Shown here: piece after piece, positions 1 through 4,988 of the stretch
How positions within the stretch are numbered: position 1 is the stretch's first letter
Layout of the letters: every line of letters begins with the position of its first letter
Origin: JBCDBH01 sp039184055
GTDB lineage: Bacteria; Acidobacteriota; Thermoanaerobaculia; Multivoradales; J023
Assembly (NCBI GenBank): GCA_039184055.1
Contig: JBCDBH010000241.1
Span: 1 to 9,121, forward strand
Direction of reading: 5' to 3'
DNA: 9,121 nt
Position numbers and translations under genes: made by a program
Notes under the pieces: model-generated
Told to the model about the DNA's origin: nothing
Databases searched by the model: none
Seen by the model: only the letters and a program-made list of their open reading frames with translations

Positions 1-309
1 ATCACCTTCGAATACATCCTCATCCGCGACCTCAACGACAGCGACCGCGAAGCCAACGCCCTCGCCCGTTTGCTGCGCAACCTACCGGCCAAAATCAACC
101 TCATCCCATTGAACCCCGATCCTGTCCTCGGCGACATCCAGCCGCCGTCGAACAATCGGATCGACGCCTTTCGCAAATTGCTCGAAAAGCGGGGCATGAC
201 CGCCACGGTGCGTCGACGTCGTGGCGACGACGTCTCGGCGGCGTGCGGCCAGCTACGCGCCTCGCATCGGGAGCCACGAGGGTTCAGACGGAGCAACCTG
301 AGCCTGTAG
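1..309 (+). CDS. rlmN: RlmN, dual-specificity 23S rRNA (A2503)/tRNA (A37) C2-methyltransferase, C-terminal part
   Basis: This is the last 102 residues of a gene that begins before the window (frame 1, stop TAG at 307-309). RlmN is a cytoplasmic radical-SAM enzyme that methylates C2 of adenine 2503 in 23S rRNA and of A37 in some tRNAs. Visible family motifs are the 'LNDSDREA' segment (fragment residues 11-18), 'KINLIPLNP' (31-39) and the hallmark 'RRRRGDDVSAACGQL' (71-85). Cys82 of the fragment matches the conserved C-terminal cysteine that carries the methyl group in the known mechanism (Cys355 in E. coli). After GQL there is a 17-residue basic tail longer than usual, of unknown role. The radical-SAM CxxxCxxC cluster lies outside the window. 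The gene converges on pgeF with only 11 bp between stop codons and no convincing terminator. Confidence 0.95.
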   Translation: MTFEYILIRDLNDSDREANALARLLRNLPAKINLIPLNPDPVLGDIQPPSNNRIDAFRKLLEKRGMTATVRRRRGDDVSAACGQLRASHREPRGFRRSNLSL

Positions 310-320
310 TCCAGCCGCCC

Positions 321-998
321 TCAGTTCCCTGAGCGCCAGATCACCGCCACGTTGTGACCGCAGCCTTTGCCGTCACGACGGTAGCTGTAGAGCTTGTCTT
401 CATCCTGGTGGGTACAGAACGGCAGGAAGGTGATGCGTTCGATCCCGAGCGCTTGGAGCTGGACGTGGGTGGCGTCGACGAGGTCGACGTGGGGGCGGTC
501 GCCTCGGCCGGGATGGAGTACCTTTTCATCACTTGCCGCGACGACTTGCTCGGCGACTTCGTGGCTGACTTCGTAGACGTCGCCGGAGATGGACGGCCCG
601 ACCCAGACCTGGTCGATGGCGGTGAAGCGTTCGACGGCGGCCTCGACGACGCGGGCGACGACACCGCGCCAGCCGGCGTGTACGGCGGCGATGCCTCGGT
701 GGCCGTCACGTGTTTGGCCGGTGAGGAGCACGGGAACACAGTCGGCGGTGCGGACCACCGGGGCGATGGTGGCAAGCTCCGAGAGCACGGCGTCGCCGCT
801 GCCGATGTGACCACCACGGGTCGCCACGACCACGTCTCGGCCGTGTTCTTGTTTGAGCCATGCTGGGGTCGTGCCGGCCGGCAAAAGCGGTTCGAGGATG
901 GCGGGGACGGTGTCGAATCGACCGGCGTGGGCGTTCTTGCCGACAAAGGCGACGTGGACGTCTTCAAAGCGGTCGGTCCATGACCAATCGATGCTCAT
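321..998 (-). CDS. pgeF: PgeF/YfiH family laccase-domain protein (peptidoglycan editing factor / purine nucleoside enzyme)
   Basis: A 225-aa protein of the Cu-oxidase_4 (DUF152, YfiH/YlmD) family. Family members bind a metal through one Cys and two His. They have been linked to removal of mis-incorporated residues from peptidoglycan precursors (E. coli PgeF) and to purine nucleoside phosphorylase/adenosine deaminase activity (FAMIN-like proteins). All three ligands are visible: His52 in 'LKQEHG', Cys87 in 'RTADCVPVLL' and His107 in 'AAVHAGWRG'. 'GPSISGDVYEV' follows further on, and 'YSYRRDGKGCGHNVAVIW' closes the protein as in relatives. The reading frame is open as far as 1361, but the extra 121 residues would lie antisense inside gatB and resemble nothing, so I place the start at the ATG at 998, just before the conserved domain. 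That start has no Shine-Dalgarno but has TACAAT 7 nt upstream. The precise substrate cannot be told from sequence. Confidence 0.93.
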   Translation of the reverse strand: MSIDWSWTDRFEDVHVAFVGKNAHAGRFDTVPAILEPLLPAGTTPAWLKQEHGRDVVVATRGGHIGSGDAVLSELATIAPVVRTADCVPVLLTGQTRDGHRGIAAVHAGWRGVVARVVEAAVERFTAIDQVWVGPSISGDVYEVSHEVAEQVVAASDEKVLHPGRGDRPHVDLVDATHVQLQALGIERITFLPFCTHQDEDKLYSYRRDGKGCGHNVAVIWRSGN

Positions 999-1005
999 GA
1001 AGTGG

Positions 1006-1011
1006 ATTGTA
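1006..1011 (-). promoter_or_regulatory. Candidate -10 box (TACAAT) for pgeF, placed for a leaderless transcript
   Basis: Read on the minus strand, TACAAT lies exactly 7 nt before the ATG at 998, and no purine-rich Shine-Dalgarno lies between. If it is a sigma70-type -10 element, transcription would start at or next to the A of the ATG, giving a leaderless mRNA. I see no good -35 hexamer 16-18 bp upstream. This is inferred from spacing only. Confidence 0.4.
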
Positions 1012-1061
1012 GCCTGGTGAGAAGTATGGGACTGGCCGGCTCGAAGGGTGGTCGACCGGGT

Positions 1062-1067
1062 TAGACT
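1062..1067 (+). promoter_or_regulatory. Candidate -10 box (TAGACT) for the gatB-ftsE-ftsX operon
   Basis: TAGACT fits TANNNT and lies 6 nt before the gatB ATG. No Shine-Dalgarno is visible between them, which would again suit a leaderless mRNA. The 75-bp spacer between the divergent pgeF and gatB starts (999-1073) must hold both promoters. No clear -35 box is visible. Confidence 0.3.
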
Positions 1068-1073
1068 TCGCGC

Positions 1074-2531
1074 ATGTCGCCACCCTGGCAAGCCGTGATC
1101 GGTCTCGAAGTCCACATCAGGCTGGCGACGCGTACCAAGATGTTCTGTCGCTGTGAGAATCGCTACGGCGCGGCGCCGAATTCGCTGGTATGTCCTATCT
1201 GCCTCGGTTATCCGGGCACGTTGCCGATGCCGAATCGACGCGCGGTGGAGCTCGCGCTTCGTCTGGCGCGGGCGCTCGACGCTCAGCTTGCGCCCCGCTC
1301 GGTGTTCGCGCGTAAGAGCTATTTCTACCCCGACCTTCCCAAGGGCTACCAGATCACCCAAGACGAGGAGCCGCTCGCGCGCGGTGGACGCTTACCGTTC
1401 ATCAAACGGGCCGGCGCGGTGGTATTGAGACGGCTTCATCTCGAGGAAGACGCGGGAAAGTCGGTCGAGTCGGGTGATGAGATCTTGGTGGATTTCAATC
1501 GCGCCGGCGTGCCTTTGGTCGAGCTCGTCACCGAGCCAGTGCTCGAGGCTCCGGATGAAGCTCAGGATGCGTTGCGTTCGCTGCAACAGGTGGTGCGTGA
1601 GCTCGGGGTGAGTGACGCCAATCTCGATGAGGGTGGGATGCGTTGCGATGCCAACGTTTCGGTGCGTCGACCCGGTGAGCCGCTCGGCGCACGGGTGGAG
1701 GTGAAGAATCTCAATTCCTTTCGCTTCGTCGCCCGTGCGCTCGAGCATGAGATCGAGCGTCAGATTTCGGTGCGCGAAGCCGGGGCCGAGGTGGATACCG
1801 AGACACGTGGCTACGACGAGCACGGTCGCACATATGTCATGCGTGGCAAGGAAGACGCCGCCGATTACCGCTACTTCCCCGAGCCTGATTTGCCACCGCT
1901 GATGCTCGACGCCGCGTTGCTCGACGAGTCGTACTCGGATTTTCCAGAGCTGCCGTGGGATCGGCGGGCCCGGGTGGCCGAGACGCTCGGTGTGACCGCG
2001 GACGAGGCTCGGCTGCTCGCCGAGACTCCGGCTCTCGCGAGCTATGCCGAGCACGCGGTGGCGACCTATCCGGAGAATCCACAAGGGGTCGTCAACCTGC
2101 TGCTCAATACCTGGCGTCGTCAGCTCGACGAGCGGGGTGTCGGTGATCTGGGCAACGCGGTCGATCGACTCGACGGTGTGCCGGCGGCGTCGACGGTGGC
2201 GCGGATCGTCGCGCTGGTGGATACGGGAACCCTGTCGTCGAGCGCCGCCAAGACGGTGCTCGAAGCGCTGTGGGACGAACCAGATACCGATCCCGTCGAG
2301 CTCGCGCAACGACTCGGTGTGGTGCAGGAGAACGACGAGACCGCCCTGCTCGGTTGGATCGAAACCGCGCTCGAAGAGAACTCCGAGCTCGCCGACGCGT
2401 ATCGGCGAGGGAAGACGCAGCTGCTCGGCTTTTTTGTCGGCGAGGTGATGAAACGCTCGTCGGGTCGAGCGGATCCCCAGGCGGTGCAACGGCTGCTCCG
2501 CGATCGTTTCGAGAATCCGGTGCTTTCGTGA
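1074..2531 (+). CDS. gatB: GatB, Asp-tRNA(Asn)/Glu-tRNA(Gln) amidotransferase subunit B
   Basis: A 485-aa, full-length GatB. In the cytoplasmic GatCAB complex, GatB binds the mischarged tRNA, activates it by ATP-dependent phosphorylation and accepts ammonia from GatA, giving Gln-tRNA(Gln) and/or Asn-tRNA(Asn). Visible motifs in order are 'IGLEVHIRL' (9-17), the zinc cysteines C25, C27, C40 and C43, 'YFYPDLPKGYQITQ' (83-96), 'EEDAGKS' (124-130), 'EGGMRCDANVSVR' (186-198), 'KNLNSF' (211-216) and 'DYRYFPEPDLP' (264-274). A helical linker and a C-terminal YqeY-type tRNA-binding tail ('FFVGEVMKRSSGRADPQ') follow. gatA and gatC are not in the window. The start is the only sensible ATG before the conserved N-terminus. 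The TGA stop overlaps the ftsE GTG start (GTGA), so ftsE is probably translationally coupled. Confidence 0.97.
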   Translation: MSPPWQAVIGLEVHIRLATRTKMFCRCENRYGAAPNSLVCPICLGYPGTLPMPNRRAVELALRLARALDAQLAPRSVFARKSYFYPDLPKGYQITQDEEPLARGGRLPFIKRAGAVVLRRLHLEEDAGKSVESGDEILVDFNRAGVPLVELVTEPVLEAPDEAQDALRSLQQVVRELGVSDANLDEGGMRCDANVSVRRPGEPLGARVEVKNLNSFRFVARALEHEIERQISVREAGAEVDTETRGYDEHGRTYVMRGKEDAADYRYFPEPDLPPLMLDAALLDESYSDFPELPWDRRARVAETLGVTADEARLLAETPALASYAEHAVATYPENPQGVVNLLLNTWRRQLDERGVGDLGNAVDRLDGVPAASTVARIVALVDTGTLSSSAAKTVLEALWDEPDTDPVELAQRLGVVQENDETALLGWIETALEENSELADAYRRGKTQLLGFFVGEVMKRSSGRADPQAVQRLLRDRFENPVLS

Positions 2532-3325
2532 TCGAGCTCTACGGCGTCACCAAACGCTATCCTGGCGGTCAGATCGGTCTGCTCGATGTCGATCTCGAGA
2601 TCGAGACCGGTCAGCTGTGCTTTCTCACCGGACCGAGCGGCGCCGGGAAGACCACTTTTCTCGAGCTGATCTACCGCGAGCAACTGCCCACCGAAGGCCA
2701 GATCTTGGTCAACGGACGCAACGTCTCTTCGTTGCCCCCTTCGAAGATTCCCTACCTACGACGCACCATCGGGGTCATCTTTCAGGATTTCCGGTTGATT
2801 CCTCGCAAGACGGTGTTCGAGAACGTCACCTATCTCCTGCGGATTCTCGGCGTCGATGCCAAGACACAAAAGGAAACGGCCTACGAAACGCTCCGTCACG
2901 TCGGGTTGGCGCATCGGATGAACGCCTTTCCGAGTCAGCTCTCCGGTGGCGAGCAACAGCGGGTCGCCATCGCCCGAGCTTTGATCAACCGTCCCGACAT
3001 TTTGCTCGCCGATGAGCCGACGGGAAATCTCGATCCGGGTCTCTCGGAAGAGATCCTGCGTCTCCTTCTCGACATTCACCGCGAAGGCACCACGATCATT
3101 CTCGCCACCCATGACCGGGGCCTGATCGAGCGGGTCGGGCAACGTGTGCTCACGCTCGATCAGGGGAGGCTGGTGGGTGATCGCTTTGTCGACGGGACCT
3201 GGGATCTCGGGGCGACGGTCGATGATGCCACGCCGTCCGAGCCGGCGATCGAAGACGAGACGGACCCGGAGGTGGAGACGGAGCCGCCACCCGCCGAAGA
3301 AGCGGCCGAGGAGGACGAGGCGTGA
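2528..3325 (+). CDS. ftsE: FtsE, cell-division ABC transporter ATPase
   Basis: A 265-aa ABC ATPase. FtsE pairs with FtsX at the inner face of the septal membrane and uses ATP to switch on periplasmic murein hydrolases. Visible motifs are Walker A 'GPSGAGKT' (35-42), the Q-loop around 'IFQDFRLIPRKTVFENV' (84-100, typical of FtsE), signature 'LSGGEQQR' (138-145), Walker B 'ILLADEP' with D-loop 'TGNLD' (158-169) and the H-loop His195 in 'ATHD'. The frame is open upstream to 2270 inside gatB, but the domain begins at the GTG at 2528, which overlaps the gatB stop; that start is chosen. FtsE is usually about 220-230 aa. This one carries about 35 extra acidic, proline-containing residues at its C-terminus (roughly 231-265). 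Their 3' codons also form the AGGAGG-type ribosome binding site of ftsX. Confidence 0.95.
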   Translation: MIELYGVTKRYPGGQIGLLDVDLEIETGQLCFLTGPSGAGKTTFLELIYREQLPTEGQILVNGRNVSSLPPSKIPYLRRTIGVIFQDFRLIPRKTVFENVTYLLRILGVDAKTQKETAYETLRHVGLAHRMNAFPSQLSGGEQQRVAIARALINRPDILLADEPTGNLDPGLSEEILRLLLDIHREGTTIILATHDRGLIERVGQRVLTLDQGRLVGDRFVDGTWDLGATVDDATPSEPAIEDETDPEVETEPPPAEEAAEEDEA

Positions 3326-4257
3326 CCTTTCTCCAGGCGTTGCGCTATTTCGCCAAGGAGGCGCTGGTCAACATGGTGCGCAGCTGGAAAGTCAGCCTGC
3401 TCGCCGTGGCCACCATCGCCACCAGTCTCTTTCTCGCTGGCGCGTTCGTGTTGATCAGCGGCAACCTCAGCGAAGTGGTCCGAGAGTGGCGTGGCGAAAG
3501 CAAGATCGTCGTCTACTTCGCCGAAGGCACCGACGAGGTCACCCAAAAAACGATCTCCGGCCGGGCCGCCGAAGCCGGCTTCGTACGCGCCGTCGAGCTC
3601 GTCGATAGCGAGACCGCGCAGCAGCGCTTCGCGACCAGCTTTCCGAGCATGGCTGGCCTGCTCGAAGGTTGGGGTGACGAGCCTCTTCCCGCATCGCTCG
3701 AGATCGACATCGATTGGCAAGCCGAAGGTATCGACGCTTGGGCCGACACTTTGCGTGAGGATCCGGCGGTCGTCATGGTCGACGACGATCGCGATTGGCT
3801 GGCGCGGCTGCAGACGGTGATTCTCGTTCTGCGTGGGCTCGGCCTCATCGTCGGCGCCATCCTCTTGCTCACCGCGATCTTCACCATCGCCAGCGTCATC
3901 CGTCTCACCGCCTATCTCTACCGCGACGAAATCGCCGTCATGCGGCTGGTCGGCGCCACCGAATTCTTCATTCGCGGGCCGTTCTGGGCCGAGGGCCTTT
4001 TTCAAGGCCTGCTCGGTGGGCTCAGCGCTCTCCTCGCTCTCGCCGTCGGTCATACCGTCGTCCAACGACGCTACGGCGACGAGCTCATTCCTTCCGTGCT
4101 CGCCGAGAGCTTTCTCGGCCCTGTCGAAGCCTTGGCCCTGGTCGCCCTCGGTGGGTTGGCCGGGTTCATCGGTGCCTTGGTCTCGCTACGACGCGAAAAC
4201 CTGGGTCAGACCGGGGCGCGTCGCGAGCCCAAAGGTGGCGCCACGGCGGCGGAGTAG
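3322..4257 (+). CDS. ftsX: FtsX, cell-division ABC transporter permease
   Basis: A 311-aa type VII ABC permease with the FtsX topology: cytoplasmic N-terminus, TM1 about 24-46, an extracytoplasmic domain of about 120 residues (47-168), then TM2 about 169-193, TM3 about 222-243 and TM4 about 267-288. Between TM2 and TM3 the cytoplasmic coupling segment 'RDEIAVMRLVGATEFFIRGP' (201-220) is the clearest family signature. FtsX transmits FtsE ATP hydrolysis to a murein hydrolase or its activator in the periplasm. The start is GTG at 3322, overlapping the ftsE TGA by 4 bp, with GAGGAGGA at 3308-3315 as a strong ribosome binding site 6 nt upstream. The C-terminal tail of about 20 residues is hydrophilic and cytoplasmic. 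No intrinsic terminator follows directly. Confidence 0.95.
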   Translation: MTFLQALRYFAKEALVNMVRSWKVSLLAVATIATSLFLAGAFVLISGNLSEVVREWRGESKIVVYFAEGTDEVTQKTISGRAAEAGFVRAVELVDSETAQQRFATSFPSMAGLLEGWGDEPLPASLEIDIDWQAEGIDAWADTLREDPAVVMVDDDRDWLARLQTVILVLRGLGLIVGAILLLTAIFTIASVIRLTAYLYRDEIAVMRLVGATEFFIRGPFWAEGLFQGLLGGLSALLALAVGHTVVQRRYGDELIPSVLAESFLGPVEALALVALGGLAGFIGALVSLRRENLGQTGARREPKGGATAAE

Positions 4258-4271
4258 CCTCGGTGCGCGTG

Positions 4272-4330
4272 GCTCGCGACCTGAGCTCGCGACCTGGAGA
4301 CAAGCGGACGCGACCTGGGGACAAGGGCAT
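4272..4330 (+). repeat. Short tandem direct repeats with core GCGACCTGR
   Basis: GCTCGCGACCTGA (4272-4284) is followed at once by GCTCGCGACCTGG (4285-4297), a 13-bp tandem repeat with one mismatch. The second copy is also the start of a 21-bp unit (4289-4309) that recurs at 4310-4330; their first 16 positions differ at one base (GCGACCTGGRGACAAG). The core therefore occurs three times in 59 bp. It lies between ftsX and the small gene at 4426. It could be an operator or a chance low-complexity expansion. Confidence 0.6.
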
Positions 4331-4349
4331 GCGGAGGGGTCGTCGGTAG

Positions 4350-4425
4350 GGTTCTTCCAACGACAACGAGCCACGACCGAGGCAGCCAAAACGGTTCGTG
4401 GCAACACGTAACGAAGGGAAGAACC
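4350..4425 (+). promoter_or_regulatory. Inverted repeat enclosing the ribosome binding site of the small gene (possible leader RNA structure)
   Basis: GGTTCTTCC (4350-4358) is perfectly complementary to GGAAGAACC (4417-4425), whose last base directly precedes the ATG at 4426. Nested inside is a second perfect pair, GCCACGA (4370-4376) with TCGTGGC (4396-4402). The right outer arm overlaps the Shine-Dalgarno GAAGGGA (4413-4419), so the folded RNA would partly bury the ribosome binding site. Caveat: a TANNNT match (TAGGGT, 4347-4352) overlaps the left arm; if that were the promoter, the left arm would not be transcribed. Confidence 0.4.
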
Positions 4426-4749
4426 ATGAGCACGACCTGCACCTTTACCTACACGCCCGCCAACACGTCCGCGACTGTCGTCTACGAAGGCACCGGTGAC
4501 AGCGCCCAGTTGATCAGCTACAGCATCGACGGTGGCGATCCCAAATATCCGAATTCGACCCCCGACATGTCGCTGAGCGCCCTGGTGTCGCCGTCGGGTG
4601 AGCTCCAGTCGGCGTCGGCGTTCACCAGCGATGGTGTCGAGGCCTTCGCGTGCGCCGTCGGTGGTGGCCCGGGTGGCAACAACTACCAGTACACCGATAC
4701 GAACGGCAACGGCGTGTCGAACGACAATTGCGATCTGGGCTGCAGCTGA
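4426..4749 (+). CDS. Small orphan protein, Gly/Ser/Thr/Asn-rich with C-terminal Cys and Asp/Asn loop
   Basis: A 107-aa protein I do not recognise. It is supported as a gene by a strong Shine-Dalgarno (GAAGGGA at 4413-4419, 6 nt before ATG), GC-rich third codon positions like its neighbours, and an intrinsic terminator right after the stop. It is rich in Ser, Thr, Gly and Asn, probably beta-structured in the first 75 residues, with no signal peptide, lipobox or membrane segment. Cysteines are at 5, 76, 102 and 106. A glycine run 'VGGGPGG' (78-84) precedes the tail 'DTNGNGVSNDNCDLGCS' (91-107), which resembles a single thrombospondin type-3 calcium-binding repeat (DxNxNGxxNDNC). A modified-peptide precursor (Gly-Gly then Cys-containing tail) is conceivable, but no maturation enzyme lies nearby and the leader is unlike known ones. 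Function unknown. Confidence 0.8.
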   Translation: MSTTCTFTYTPANTSATVVYEGTGDSAQLISYSIDGGDPKYPNSTPDMSLSALVSPSGELQSASAFTSDGVEAFACAVGGGPGGNNYQYTDTNGNGVSNDNCDLGCS

Positions 4750-4762
4750 GCCGATTCGCCGT

Positions 4763-4800
4763 GGGGCGCGTCGTGGCGCGCCCCTCTTACCTTTCTTTCC
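4763..4800 (+). terminator. Intrinsic terminator of the small gene
   Basis: Perfect 8-bp GC stem GGGGCGCG (4763-4770) / CGCGCCCC (4777-4784) with the 6-nt loop TCGTGG, followed by the pyrimidine-rich tail TCTTACCTTTCTTTCC (4785-4800). It starts 14 nt after the stop codon at 4747-4749. Together with the separate ribosome binding sites, it makes the small gene a likely single-gene transcript and separates it from the downstream peptidase gene. Confidence 0.8.
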
Positions 4801-4988
4801 CGTCGAGACACCCGCACAAACACTCGCCTGATCTCCTCTCGTTCCTGACCGTCGCCCGATTCACGCGGCGCATTTGATCGCTTTGTCTCCTCTCGTACGC
4901 GTAAAGGTTGCCGACGCGGACTTGTCGTGTCACCCCACAAGCGAGAAATCGCGTCGGCCTCGAAACGTTGTCCGAAAGGAGATAGAAC

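Noticed and set aside
322..335. Small hairpin (CTCAG-TTCC-CTGAG) near the rlmN/pgeF junction as terminator
   Set aside because: Only 5 bp of stem, no T-tract, and it lies inside the pgeF 3' end.
354..983. Plus-strand open frame opposite pgeF (209 codons)
   Set aside because: Asp/Gly/Val-rich shadow of pgeF without motifs or ribosome binding site.
999..1361. 121-residue N-terminal extension of pgeF, open in frame on the minus strand
   Set aside because: It lies antisense within the 5' end of gatB, resembles no protein, and the laccase domain starts right after the ATG at 998.
1392..2489. Long minus-strand open frame antisense to gatB (365 codons)
   Set aside because: gatB on the plus strand is certain; the antisense product shows no motif and is the usual long frame produced opposite GC-rich genes.
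2270..2527. 86-residue N-terminal extension of ftsE
   Set aside because: It overlaps gatB in another frame with Arg-rich shadow composition; FtsE homology begins at the GTG at 2528, which overlaps the gatB stop.
3160..4065. Minus-strand open frame antisense to ftsE/ftsX (301 codons)
   Set aside because: Composition is that of a shadow frame, and both plus-strand genes are clear.
4503..4749. The small orphan gene as a ribosomally made modified-peptide precursor
   Set aside because: Gly run and C-terminal cysteines are suggestive, but there is no modifying enzyme, exporter or protease gene beside it and the leader matches no known class.
4874..4950. Promoter-like hexamers (TTGATC, TTGTCG) before the M23 gene
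   Set aside because: No acceptable -10 element at proper spacing after either, so no promoter is called.
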